64,000 nt of DNA from Cupriavidus pauculus (GTDB lineage Bacteria; Pseudomonadota; Gammaproteobacteria; Burkholderiales; Burkholderiaceae), in the NCBI RefSeq assembly GCF_022179805.1, contig NZ_BPUO01000003.1:1-64000 (forward strand). The letters are read 5' to 3'. Under the pieces are notes generated by a model, which saw nothing but the letters and a program-made list of their open reading frames with translations, did no database searches and was not told the DNA's origin. The translations under genes and the position numbers were made by a program. This document shows positions 24,278 to 32,875 of the stretch, one piece after another. Numbering within the stretch: position 1 is the stretch's first letter; each line of letters opens with the position of its first letter.

Positions 24278-25444
24278 CTACGCCGACAGCTGCCGCATCA
24301 CGCTGTAGAGGTCTGACTTGCCCTCGAAGCCGATACCCGGCAGGTCGGGCATCGTCAGGTAGCCACGCTCGACCTTGACGCCATCGGGAAAGCCGCCGAA
24401 CGGCTGGAACAGGTCGGGATAGCTTTCATTGCCGCCCAGGCCCAGGCCGGCGGCAATGTTCAGTGACATCTGGTGGCCGCCGTGCGGAATGCAACGGCTG
24501 GCCGACCAGCCGTGCTGCTTCAGCATGTCCAGCGTGCGCAGGTATTCGACCAGGCCATAGCTCAGCGCGCAGTCGAACTGCAGCCAGTCGCGGTCGGAGC
24601 GCATGCCGCCATAGCGGATCAGGTTGCGCGCGTCCTGCATCGAGAACAGGTCCTCGCCGGTAGCCATCGGCTTGTCGTAGTAGTTGCGCAGCGTGGCCTG
24701 CAGCTCGAAGTCGAGCGGATCGCCCGGCTCCTCGTACCAGAACAGGTCGTACTGCGAGAGCGCCTTGGCATACTGGATCGCCGTGTCCAGATCGAAACGG
24801 CCGTTGGCGTCCACCGCCAGCTTCTGGCCGTCCTGCAGCACGCTCAGGATCGAGTCGATACGGCGCAGGTCTTCGTCCAGCGACGCGCCACCGATCTTCT
24901 TCTTGACCACGGTATAGCCGCGGTCGATGTAGCTGCGCATCTCGTCCTTGAGCTTGCCGTGGTCCTGTCCCGGGTAGTAGTAGCCACCGGCGGCATACAC
25001 GAACACCTTGCGATCAGGCTGTCCGTTGCCATAGCGGTCGGCCAGCAACTGGAACAGGGACTTGCCCTCGATCTTTGCCACCGCGTCCCAGATCGCCATG
25101 TCGATGGTGCCGATGGCCACCGAACGCTCGCCATGACCGCCCGGCTTCTCGTTCTTGAACATCGTGTCCCAGATCTTGTGGGGATCGAGGTTGTCGCCAG
25201 TGGCGTCCACCAGCGAGGCGGGATCGGCTTCCATGATCCGGGGAATAAAGCGCTCGCGCATCAGGGTGCCCTGCCCATACCGGCCATTGGAGTTGAAGCC
25301 ATAGCCCACCACCGGCTTGCCGTCGCGGATCACGTCGGTGATCACGGCGACCAGGCTGAGGGTCATCTTGCTGAAGTCGATGTAGGCGTTGCGAATGGGC
25401 GAGCTGATCGGGAAGGTCTTCTCGCGGATTTCTACGATTCTCAC
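24278..25444 (-). CDS. Enolase-superfamily dehydratase, D-tartrate dehydratase-like
   Basis: 388 residues from a GTG at 25444 (TCAGGAGACACCCA upstream). The mandelate racemase/muconate lactonizing fold is complete. The KxK acid/base motif is in VVKKKIGGASLDED (about residue 175). Metal ligands are Asp in VDANGRFD, Glu in WYEEPGDP and Glu in ATGEDLF. The catalytic His is in CIPHGGHQMSLNIAAGLG. The arrangement and the C-terminal GNESYPDLFQPFGG resemble D(-)-tartrate dehydratases, which give oxaloacetate. Exact substrate is inferred only. The divergent LysR at 25555 is its likely regulator. Confidence 0.85.
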   Translation of the reverse strand: MRIVEIREKTFPISSPIRNAYIDFSKMTLSLVAVITDVIRDGKPVVGYGFNSNGRYGQGTLMRERFIPRIMEADPASLVDATGDNLDPHKIWDTMFKNEKPGGHGERSVAIGTIDMAIWDAVAKIEGKSLFQLLADRYGNGQPDRKVFVYAAGGYYYPGQDHGKLKDEMRSYIDRGYTVVKKKIGGASLDEDLRRIDSILSVLQDGQKLAVDANGRFDLDTAIQYAKALSQYDLFWYEEPGDPLDFELQATLRNYYDKPMATGEDLFSMQDARNLIRYGGMRSDRDWLQFDCALSYGLVEYLRTLDMLKQHGWSASRCIPHGGHQMSLNIAAGLGLGGNESYPDLFQPFGGFPDGVKVERGYLTMPDLPGIGFEGKSDLYSVMRQLSA

Positions 25445-25479
25445 TGGGTGTCTCCTGATACACGTAAGCGCACGCAACC

Positions 25480-25510
25480 GGCGTGGGAGTTCGTAGCTTA
25501 GGCGTGGGAG
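25480..25510. repeat. 10-bp direct repeat in a divergent promoter
   Basis: GGCGTGGGAG occurs at 25480-25489 and again at 25501-25510, so the copies are 21 bases apart, two helical turns on the same DNA face. It lies between the tartrate-dehydratase-like gene and the divergent LysR gene, 45 bases before the LysR start. A TTCTAGAA palindrome is adjacent (25515-25522). Confidence 0.6.
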
Positions 25511-25554
25511 CCTGTTCTAGAATTCAATCAGGCTCACAACATTATTAACTCAAG

Positions 25555-26478
25555 GTGAAGACTGATCTTGCTTCGGAACTGGAGTTCTTTGTGCTCGTCG
25601 CCCGGCTCGGAACACTGTCGGGCGCCGCTCGCGAACTGGATCTGACACCGCCCGCGGCCACCAAGCGGCTGGCGCTGATGGAAGCCCGGCTGGGGGTTCG
25701 CCTGGTCAATCGCACGACGCGCAGCATCAGCCTGACGAACGAGGGCGAGACGTACCTGGCCTATGCCACGCGGATCCTGGCGGACCTGCGCGAGATGGAG
25801 AACGTGGTGTCCAGCAGCGGCGCCGAGCCGCGCGGCTTGCTGCGGGTGAATGCGACGCTGGGCTTCGGGCGCACCACCATCGCGCCACTGGTATCCGAAT
25901 TTGCCAGGCGTTACGCCCATGTAGAAGTCCAGCTAGAGGTCACCGACCGGCCCGTGGACCTGGTGGACAGCGGCATCGACCTGGCCATCCGGTTTGGCGA
26001 ACTGCCTGACCGCAGATTGTCCGCGCGCCGCATCATGTCGAACCGGCGCTTCCTGTGCGCGGCACCGGGCTATCTGAAGAAATTCGGCACGCCGCAATCG
26101 CTTGCCGACCTGGCGCAGCATCGCTGCATCATCCACCGGCAGAACGACAGCGCCTATGGCGTGTGGCGCTTCGACCGGGGCGGACGCCAGGAGACGATCA
26201 AGGTGGAAGGCGCGCTGTCGAGCAACGACGGCGACATCGTGCTGGGCTGGGCGCTTGACGGCCACGGCATCCTGGTCCGCTCGGAATGGGATCTGGCCAA
26301 ATACCTGGAGAGTGGACGCCTGAGGGTGGTGCTGCCCGACTACAAGGTGCCCTCGGCAGACCTGTTCGTCTACTACCCGCAGCGCCGCAATCAAACGGCA
26401 CGCGCACGCGCCTTCATTGACTTCCTGATCGAGGCTTTCAATCGGCCAGGCGAGGAAAAGACCAGACGCGGCCGATGA
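25555..26478 (+). CDS. LysR-family transcriptional regulator
   Basis: 307 residues starting with GTG at 25555 after CTCAAG. The helix-turn-helix is LEFFVLVARLGTLSGAARELDLTPPAATKRLALMEARLGVRLVNRTTRSISLT. The effector domain follows the CrgA/DsdC-like pattern (LRVNATLGFGRTTIAPLVSEFARRYAHVEV, DLVDSGIDLAIRFGELPD). TPPAATKRL replaces the usual TPSAVSRxI in the recognition helix, so its DNA site may differ from typical paralogues. It diverges from the tartrate-dehydratase-like gene. Confidence 0.9.
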   Translation: MKTDLASELEFFVLVARLGTLSGAARELDLTPPAATKRLALMEARLGVRLVNRTTRSISLTNEGETYLAYATRILADLREMENVVSSSGAEPRGLLRVNATLGFGRTTIAPLVSEFARRYAHVEVQLEVTDRPVDLVDSGIDLAIRFGELPDRRLSARRIMSNRRFLCAAPGYLKKFGTPQSLADLAQHRCIIHRQNDSAYGVWRFDRGGRQETIKVEGALSSNDGDIVLGWALDGHGILVRSEWDLAKYLESGRLRVVLPDYKVPSADLFVYYPQRRNQTARARAFIDFLIEAFNRPGEEKTRRGR

Positions 26479-26746
26479 TCATTGCCGCGCCCATCACGCG
26501 GCTCATGTCTTGATTGTTTCCATTCCTGTTCGTCAAATCCGCGCGTCGATTGTCGCCATTCGAACAACACACTGAGCGCCTTGGCGGCCCTACTGGTGCG
26601 CGCACCCCCTGCCTACAATCGGTTCCGACGGTCGAGGAAGTCATCCGCGCAGCAAGGCGGAATCGATGACTCCCATACGGTGCACCGGTCAATAAGCGCC
26701 CCCGCCGCCAGCGCGGCCTACCCATTTGATGAACAGGACTACAGAA

Positions 26747-27676
26747 ATGCAAACAACCCGCAATGTGCAGCCGGTTATCGAAAACATCGGCAAGGAAGGT
26801 TCCGGCGAACTCGTGTCGTCCCGCTACGCCGTGCGCATCGGTGACGTCGACGTGGTGCTGATCAGCGATGGTTTGCTGCCGCTGCCCACCACCACGATGT
26901 CCACCAACGTCAGTGATGCGGACCGCAATCAATGGTTCGACAACCGCTTCCTGCAGCGCGACATGTTCGACTGGGCGCTGAACATCGCGCTGGTGCGCAG
27001 CGGCAACCGCCTGATCCTGATCGACTCGGGCGTGGGCGACGGCTTCGAGTACTTCACGCGCGCCGGCCGCTCGGTGATGCGCCTGGAAACGGCCGGCATC
27101 GACCTGAGCGCGATCACCGATATCGTGATCACGCACATGCATATGGACCACGTCGGCGGCCTGAACACCGATGGCGTCAAGGCCAAGCTGCGCCCGGACG
27201 TGCGCATTCACGTGGCGGCAGCCGAAGTCGAATTCTGGAAGAACCCGGACTTCAGCAAGACGGTGATGCCGGAGACGGTGCCGCCCGCACTGCGCAAGGC
27301 GGCCGCAACGTTCATGCAGCTGTACGGCGAGAACGTCGTGCAGTTCGACCAGACCGTGGAAGTTGCGCCGGGCGTGTCGGCGCGCGTGACCGGTGGTCAC
27401 ACGCCGGGTCACTGCGTGGTGGACGTGGCATCGAACGGCGAGAAGCTGACGTTCGTGGGCGATGCGATCTTCGAAGTGGGCTTTGACCACCCCGAATGGC
27501 AAAACGGCTTCGAGCACGACCCCGAGGAATCGACCCGGGTGCGTATCGGGCTGCTCAACGAAGCCGCCGAAACCGGCTCGATGCTGGCCGCCGCGCATAT
27601 CGCATTCCCGTCCATCGGACACATCGCCAAGAACGGCAACGCATTCCGCTTCGTGCCGGTGCTGTGGGATTATTGA
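26747..27676 (+). CDS. Metallo-beta-lactamase-fold hydrolase
   Basis: 309 residues from the ATG at 26747, with AGGA eight bases upstream; an ATG pair at 26726 has no such site. The zinc motif HMHMDH lies at about residues 130-135, with further ligands His in GGHTPGHCVVD and Asp in VGDAIFE and a C-terminal His in AAHIAFPSIGH. There is no signal peptide. The organisation resembles quorum-quenching lactonase and methyl-parathion-hydrolase-type MBL enzymes. It is a single-gene unit closed by a strong terminator; substrate unknown. The 268 bases upstream hold no other gene. Confidence 0.87.
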   Translation: MQTTRNVQPVIENIGKEGSGELVSSRYAVRIGDVDVVLISDGLLPLPTTTMSTNVSDADRNQWFDNRFLQRDMFDWALNIALVRSGNRLILIDSGVGDGFEYFTRAGRSVMRLETAGIDLSAITDIVITHMHMDHVGGLNTDGVKAKLRPDVRIHVAAAEVEFWKNPDFSKTVMPETVPPALRKAAATFMQLYGENVVQFDQTVEVAPGVSARVTGGHTPGHCVVDVASNGEKLTFVGDAIFEVGFDHPEWQNGFEHDPEESTRVRIGLLNEAAETGSMLAAAHIAFPSIGHIAKNGNAFRFVPVLWDY

Positions 27677-27705
27677 TTGGCGGGTTGAGCCTGACTGACT
27701 GAAAG

Positions 27706-27743
27706 AAAGCCGCCGGGAGTCCTGCAGGACTCCCGGCGGCTTT
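27706..27743. terminator. Strong rho-independent terminator
   Basis: AAAGCCGCCGGGAGTCC at 27706-27722 pairs perfectly with GGACTCCCGGCGGCTTT at 27727-27743 around a TGCA loop, a 17-bp stem. It closes the metallo-hydrolase gene and would work from either strand. Confidence 0.93.
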
Positions 27744-27948
27744 CTGCTTTACTCCCCTCTCCCGAGTCTGATTTGTTCCCCTCTCCCCCAGCCGCTCTCC
27801 CACGTTGTGGTAGAGGGGAGCGCATTATGCCTATCTGGAATCCCGTGAAGGTACGAATTTTGCGTCATCTCCCCCGCGCTGGCCAGCGTCTGCGCCGGCC
27901 AGGTACCAGGCAACGTACCTGATGCAAACTTTCCCCTCGGAGACCGAC

Positions 27949-28413
27949 ATGGACAAGTCAAAAGTACCTGTTGAACAGCGCCCGGCCATCGGCCTCTTGA
28001 TGGACGACCATCGCGCCGTCAAGAAGCTCTTCAAGCAGTTCGAGTCGGCATCGAACCAGCGCGAGAAGCACTCGATTGCCCAGGAGACGTGTCAGCATCT
28101 GAGCGTCCATGCGCAGATCGAGGAAGAGATCTTCTATCCCGCGCTGCGCGACGTCTCCGACAAGCTGGACGACATGCTCGACGAGGCCAAGGTGGAACAT
28201 GGCGTGGCCAAGGACCTGATCGCCGCGATCGAGCAAGGTGCCGACGAGATGCTTGAAGCCAACTACAAGGTGCTGACGGAATACGTGGGGCACCATGTGG
28301 AAGAAGAGGAAAGCGAACTGTTCCCAGCCGTGATCAAGGCGAAGATCGACCTGCGCGAGGTGGCAATGCAGCTCGAAGCGCGCAAGATGGAACTGCTCGG
28401 CCAACCGGCCTGA
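27949..28413 (+). CDS. Hemerythrin HHE cation-binding domain protein
   Basis: 154 residues from the ATG at 27949 (CGGAGACCGAC upstream); an ATG at 27922 is in frame but unsupported. The four-helix HHE pattern is visible: LLMDDHRAVKKLFKQFE, HLSVHAQIEEEIFYPALRD, EAKVEHGVAKDLI and YVGHHVEEEESELFPAV. The His and Glu residues would hold a di-iron centre that binds oxygen or nitric oxide. Cytoplasmic, no signal. Such proteins are linked to oxidative or nitrosative stress. A separate terminator follows at once. Confidence 0.92.
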   Translation: MDKSKVPVEQRPAIGLLMDDHRAVKKLFKQFESASNQREKHSIAQETCQHLSVHAQIEEEIFYPALRDVSDKLDDMLDEAKVEHGVAKDLIAAIEQGADEMLEANYKVLTEYVGHHVEEEESELFPAVIKAKIDLREVAMQLEARKMELLGQPA

Positions 28414-28418
28414 CAACA

Positions 28419-28454
28419 AAAAGCCCTGCTGGCCTTTCGGCCGGCAGGGCTTTT
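28419..28454 (+). terminator. Rho-independent terminator of the hemerythrin gene
   Basis: AAAAGCCCTGCTGGCC pairs with GGCCGGCAGGGCTTTT (one G-T pair) around a four-base loop, followed by TTTT within the stem end. It starts six bases after the hemerythrin stop. Confidence 0.9.
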
Positions 28455-28483
28455 CCCACCCCGCCTCTCGCGGCGAGCCGCCG

Positions 28484-28837
28484 TTTCCGCCGAGATCAGC
28501 GGGTCGACCACGGTAATGCCCTCCTTGCCCTCGATCATGGTCATGTTCGACAGGTCCTGGTTGCGGACCTGGTAGATGCGATCGGTAACCCGGAACAACC
28601 CGCTGATATTGATGAGCTGCGCCTGCCGCCAGAGGCTGGGGTTGACCGTGCCGGGCGCGGCCGCCCCTTCCTTGATAAAGGCGTACTGCTGCGGATTCCA
28701 GATCGCGTTGCCGTACGGCCCCTTGATGACGGCGTCGGGAAGCGGCGCGACAAAGCCGCGATGCGCGTCATCGAAATCCGAAAAGTGAGAATGGCCAGCG
28801 TGATGCCACTGACCAAGACATTGCGGTTTTTGGTCAC
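28484..28837 (-). pseudogene. Alkyl sulfatase (SdsA/BDS1-type) N-terminal relic
   Basis: From a GTG at 28837 one frame reads a signal-peptide-like MTKNRNVLVSGITLAILTF. A frameshift near 28775-28785 then moves into a second frame reading DFDDAHRGFVAPLPDA, WNPQQYAFIKEGAAAPGTVNP, SLWRQAQLINISGLFRVTD, IYQVRNQDLSNMT and IEGKEGITVVDPLISAET. This order is characteristic of the start of alkyl sulfatases with a metallo-beta-lactamase core (about 650 residues when whole). Similarity ends at about 28484, against the hemerythrin terminator, so over 75 percent of the gene is missing. Doubly broken and surely non-functional. Confidence 0.8.
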
Positions 28838-29135
28838 CCCTGACTCCCCAATTCATTTCCGGTTCCGTTGTGCGCGGCACCAATCCGGGCGGTGGCGCCT
28901 CCTTTTCCAAGTGCTGGGAAAACCTCTGACAACCCAGTTAGCAGCGGAACTGAATCTTTTCGGAAAGCCTGTTAATGGAAATAGGAGCCACCGGCGGAGG
29001 CCGATTTTCGCTCCGCCTGATGGGCCATTTTTCTTCAACTTTCCTGCTGGATCACGCCTAACCTTAACCCAAGCGGTGACGCGCGCACGCCATTGGCCGC
29101 CGACTTGATTCCCAAACAATAAGGAGACAATCCAG

Positions 29136-30566
29136 ATGTCCAAGTCAAAGAACAAGAAAGGCGCTGAAGGGGTTGAAGGCCAGGCCTCCCGATCCACCTA
29201 CCTGACGGCCGACGAGCGCTCCGCCAAAGGCCGCGCGCTGCGCGATACCGTGCCGCGATCGTCCCAATCCGGATGGAAGAGCCCGGCCAAGCGCAAGGAC
29301 CCCGTGGCGCTGCTGGAGGCATCGAACACCGGCCGCATACTGGAACTCGTCCCCATCCGGTTTGGGCGCATGTCTGCCTCGCCGTTCGCCTTCTATCGGG
29401 GCGCGGCCGCGATCATGGCCGCCGACCTGGCGACCACGCCGTCCAGCGGCATTCGCGTGCAGTCCTGTGGCGATGCGCACCTGATGAACTTTGGCGGATT
29501 CGCGACGCCGGAGCGCAACATCATTTTCGATATCAACGACCTGGACGAAACCCTTCCGGCTCCGTTCGAGTGGGACCTGAAGCGCCTGATCGCCAGCATC
29601 GTGATTGCCGCCGACCATCTGGCACTGCCCAGAAGCGATGCGGCACGCGTGGCGACGGATTCCGTTCGGGAGTACCGCGAGCGCATGCACAACTACGCCG
29701 GCATGCGAGCGCTCGACGTCTGGTACGACCGCATCGACCTGCAGAAGTACGAGGACCGCACGGGCGACCCCAAGGTCGTCGAGGCCACGCGCAAGCGCCT
29801 GGCCGAGCGCATTGAGGCGGAGCGGCGCAAATCAGTGCCAGACCACCTGTACCCGAAGTTTGTGGCCGAAGAGGGTGTGCACCCGAGAATCAAGGACGAG
29901 CCGCCGTTGATCTTCCATCCGACCGAAGAGCTGGCGCCCGACATGGAGTCGGGATACCAGGCCGCGATCGAAGCGTATCGGCAAAGCCTGGCCGACCATA
30001 CGCGCGTACTGTTCGACCGCTACCACTTCTTCGACATGGCCATCAAGGTGGTTGGCGTCGGCAGCGTGGGCACCATGTGTGCCGTGTGTCTGTTCATGGC
30101 CGCAGACAACGACCCGCTGTTCCTGCAGGTGAAGGAGGCGCGCGAGTCGGTGCTGGAACCCTACGCCGGCAAGAGCGTCTACAGCAATCACGGCCAACGG
30201 GTCATCGTGGGGCAACGGCTGATGCAATCGGCCTCGGATGTGTTCCTGGGCTGGACGCGCGGCAAGAATGGCAAGGACTTCTACGTCCGCCAGTTGCGGG
30301 ACATGAAGCTGTCGGCACTGATCGAGGATTGGGACAGTGGTACGCTGCGCCAGTACGGCAGGATGTGCGCCCACGCCCTGGCCCGCGCCCATGCCCGCAC
30401 CGGTGACGCCGCGATGATGGCCGGATACATGGGCTCGGGACGCACGTTCGATGACGCGATCTGCGAGTTTGCCACCGAGTACGCATCGCAGAACCGCAGC
30501 GACTATCGCACCTACCTCGCGGCCATTCGCAGCGGGCGTATCACGGCGACGATCGAGGACATCTGA
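29136..30566 (+). CDS. DUF2252 family protein
   Basis: 476 residues with AAGGAGACAATCC before the ATG. DUF2252 landmarks are the FYRGAAAIMAADL region, QSCGDAHLMNFGGFATPERNIIFDINDLDET (residues about 108-137), FEWDLKRLIASI and KVVGVGSVGTMCAVCLFMA. The GDxHxxNFG and following Asp resemble the catalytic and metal loops of the aminoglycoside-phosphotransferase/kinase fold, so a small-molecule kinase is possible, but activity is not established for the family. No signal peptide. The monocistronic position between a relic and a convergent gene gives no pathway clue. Confidence 0.85.
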   Translation: MSKSKNKKGAEGVEGQASRSTYLTADERSAKGRALRDTVPRSSQSGWKSPAKRKDPVALLEASNTGRILELVPIRFGRMSASPFAFYRGAAAIMAADLATTPSSGIRVQSCGDAHLMNFGGFATPERNIIFDINDLDETLPAPFEWDLKRLIASIVIAADHLALPRSDAARVATDSVREYRERMHNYAGMRALDVWYDRIDLQKYEDRTGDPKVVEATRKRLAERIEAERRKSVPDHLYPKFVAEEGVHPRIKDEPPLIFHPTEELAPDMESGYQAAIEAYRQSLADHTRVLFDRYHFFDMAIKVVGVGSVGTMCAVCLFMAADNDPLFLQVKEARESVLEPYAGKSVYSNHGQRVIVGQRLMQSASDVFLGWTRGKNGKDFYVRQLRDMKLSALIEDWDSGTLRQYGRMCAHALARAHARTGDAAMMAGYMGSGRTFDDAICEFATEYASQNRSDYRTYLAAIRSGRITATIEDI

Positions 30567-30588
30567 ATGGTGCAAATCGGGGCGGACC

Positions 30589-31761
30589 TCAACCCGCCCC
30601 ATGCCCCTGCATGATTTCCTTGGCGATGGTATTGCGCTGGATTTCACTGGTTCCCGTGACGATGCGGTATAGCCGGAGCCTGCGGAAGATGAACTCGACC
30701 GGATGGTTCTTCGTGACCCCCACGTTGCCGTGGATTTGCACGGCCTTGTCCGCGATCTGGAAGCAGGCTTCCGAGACGAAGAGCTTGCACATCGACGCTT
30801 CCATGCGGACATCGATGCCCGCATCGGCACGGCGCGCGGCGGCCAGAACCATGCTCTCGCAGGCAAACAGGCTGGACGACATGTCCGCCAGCATGTGCTG
30901 GATGGCCTGGAATCGCATGATCGGGCCGCCGAACTGGCGGCGTGTGTTCGCGTAGTCAATGGACAAGCGCAGAGCCTGGCGGGCCAGGCCGATCATGGTC
31001 GGGCAGTGCAATAGCCGGTTGAGGCTGATGCGGTTCATCGCCAGCCGGAATCCATTGCCTTCTCCACCGATGCAGTTGCGGCGCGGCACGCGAACATGGT
31101 CGAGGATGATGTCGGCGTCCACGTACTGTCCGGTGATGGGCACGCAGGCGGTATCGAGCGTGACGCCCGGACTATCCAGGTCGATGAAGATCGCGGAGAT
31201 GCCTTCGTTGCCCTTGTCGGGGTCCGTGACGCACATCGTGAGTGCGTAGTCCGCAAACACCGAGGCGGTAATGAAGTGCTTGCGGCCCGTAATGACGTAG
31301 TCATCGCCATCCACGACCGCACGTGTCTGGATGCTGGCGGCATCCGAGCCCGACGCCGGCTCCGTCATGGCAAAACACGCGCCGAGCTCGCCGGCGATCA
31401 CCGGGTCGATGTAGCGTTCCCGCTGGTACGGCGTGGCAAACCGGACGAGGTTGCCCACGCGCGACGGCCCGCCCCAATCGCCCAGCACATGGGGGAACAG
31501 GATGGCGCCCGACGCCGCCACATCGTCCTTGAGCTGGCACATGGCTTCCACCGAAAGCCCCTGCACCCCGAGTTCGACTGGCAACTGGGCGCCATAAAGG
31601 CCGAGTTCCCGGCTACGCCGCCAGATCGATCGGACCAGCTCGCGCGAGATCCGGTCTTCGTAGCCGATGTTCTGTTCCCGCTCCAGCGGCAGCAGTTCGT
31701 CCTCCAGGTAGCGATGCAGCACGGCACGCAGGTCGCCAAGGTTGGCGGTAACGTCGGGCAT
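30589..31761 (-). CDS. Acyl-CoA dehydrogenase
   Basis: 390 residues from the ATG at 31761 (GGAAGAGGAGTCAAAA upstream). ACAD landmarks are CFAMTEPASGSDAASIQTRA, ITGRKHFITAS, NTRRQFGGPIMRFQAIQHMLADM and VQIHGNVGVTKNHPVE. At the usual catalytic-Glu position (YEGTS) it reads IVTGTSEIQRN, and at the alternative isovaleryl-type position it reads ISLNRLLH. No Glu is present at either place, so the base may be elsewhere or the chemistry differs. It is divergent from a LysR gene and probably works with the acyl-CoA ligase at 32876 that lies beyond that regulator. Confidence 0.88.
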   Translation of the reverse strand: MPDVTANLGDLRAVLHRYLEDELLPLEREQNIGYEDRISRELVRSIWRRSRELGLYGAQLPVELGVQGLSVEAMCQLKDDVAASGAILFPHVLGDWGGPSRVGNLVRFATPYQRERYIDPVIAGELGACFAMTEPASGSDAASIQTRAVVDGDDYVITGRKHFITASVFADYALTMCVTDPDKGNEGISAIFIDLDSPGVTLDTACVPITGQYVDADIILDHVRVPRRNCIGGEGNGFRLAMNRISLNRLLHCPTMIGLARQALRLSIDYANTRRQFGGPIMRFQAIQHMLADMSSSLFACESMVLAAARRADAGIDVRMEASMCKLFVSEACFQIADKAVQIHGNVGVTKNHPVEFIFRRLRLYRIVTGTSEIQRNTIAKEIMQGHGAG

Positions 31762-31853
31762 TTTTGACTCCTCTTCCGATCCGGGCAGTGTTGACCGGCC
31801 GGTATTCCTCCCCCATGATCGGAACGTCAGTTTCGATAACGCGGCGGAATCAG

Positions 31854-32753
31854 ATGAGGCTTGAGGACCTGAATTATTTTCTGGAAGTGGCGCAGGCCGG
31901 CCACGTGGGACGTGCCTCGGAAAAGCTCGGCCAGAGCCAGCCGGCCTTGACCAAGGGAGTACAGCGGCTGGAGCAGGAGCTTGGCATCCAGTTGTTCGAA
32001 CGCAGCGCAAAAGGCATGACGCTCACATCCGCCGGGGCGGTGTTCTTTGAACGCGTGCTGCAGGTACGGTCATCGCTGGACGATGCCATCAAGGAAGCCA
32101 ACGACCTGCATCTTGGCAAGATCGGCCTGGTGCGCGTGGGCGTACCGGCATCCATCCTGAGCATGTTCTTCTCGGACGCCTGCACGGAGCTGATCAAGCA
32201 GCGTCCGGCCGCCCATATCCAGATCACCATCGGCCTCAACGATTCGCTCTACTCGTCGTTGCGGCTGGGCGACCTGGATCTTTGCATCGCGGCACTGGCG
32301 CGCAAGGGCGATCCCGAATTCGAGCAAATTCCCCTGTTCGACGACGAACTCGTTGTGATCGCCCGCGATCGGCATCCATTGCTGGATCGGCGCTCGCTGC
32401 GGCTTGCCGACCTGTGCGACTACTCCTGGTTGCTGCCCAATGCCAACGTCGTGGCGCGCCGCCTGGTGGAAGCGCGCTTCGCGGAAGCCGGCCTGCCTGC
32501 CCCGAACGTGGCCATGGAGACCAACTCGTCGGCCGCCGCCCTGCTCTCCGTCATCCACAGCAGCGATCTGCTGACCGTGTTGGGCTGCCGTATCGTGGCG
32601 CAGACCCAAGGCCTCGCCATCCTTGAAATCGCCTCGGCCCGCTGGCCGCGTTCCATTGGCGTGCTGCGCCGCAAGGATGCCTACCAGTCTCCGCTGGCCG
32701 AGCGCCTGATCGAAATCTTGCTGGATCGCTCGCAGGTCTTTCGCGATACCTGA
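31854..32753 (+). CDS. LysR-family transcriptional regulator
   Basis: 299 residues from the ATG at 31854. The DNA-binding segment is MRLEDLNYFLEVAQAGHVGRASEKLGQSQPALTKGVQRLEQELGIQLFERSAKG. The effector domain contains LVRVGVPASILSMFF and LRLGDLDLCIAALARKGDPEF. It sits between the divergent acyl-CoA dehydrogenase and the co-directional acyl-CoA ligase. A dyad with exact T-N11-A geometry lies 18 bases past its stop, upstream of the ligase, and is its likely operator. Confidence 0.9.
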   Translation: MRLEDLNYFLEVAQAGHVGRASEKLGQSQPALTKGVQRLEQELGIQLFERSAKGMTLTSAGAVFFERVLQVRSSLDDAIKEANDLHLGKIGLVRVGVPASILSMFFSDACTELIKQRPAAHIQITIGLNDSLYSSLRLGDLDLCIAALARKGDPEFEQIPLFDDELVVIARDRHPLLDRRSLRLADLCDYSWLLPNANVVARRLVEARFAEAGLPAPNVAMETNSSAAALLSVIHSSDLLTVLGCRIVAQTQGLAILEIASARWPRSIGVLRRKDAYQSPLAERLIEILLDRSQVFRDT

Positions 32754-32770
32754 AGCCGCCGCTTCATCAC

Positions 32771-32807
32771 GCGCCTGGCCGATTCCGTGGCGTTATCGGC
32801 CAGGCGC
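32771..32807. promoter_or_regulatory. Long perfect dyad with T-N11-A geometry (candidate LysR operator)
   Basis: GCGCCTGGCCGAT at 32771-32783 and ATCGGCCAGGCGC at 32795-32807 are perfect inverted arms of 13 bases. The 11-base spacer makes the inner bases T-N11-A, the LysR-box spacing. The site ends 68 bases before the acyl-CoA ligase start. It could also be a hairpin terminator for the LysR gene, but it has no T-tract. A partial extra half-site (CTATCGGC) follows at 32814-32821. Confidence 0.6.
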
Positions 32808-32875
32808 ACACCGCTATCGGCACGCCCCGCACCGCTGCCTAGACTGATCGCCCCAACTATCCAACGGGGAACATC

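Noticed and set aside
30578-30599. GGGGCGG / CCGCCCC hairpin between convergent genes
   Set aside because: Only seven base pairs, overlapping a stop codon and without a T-tract; too weak to call a terminator.
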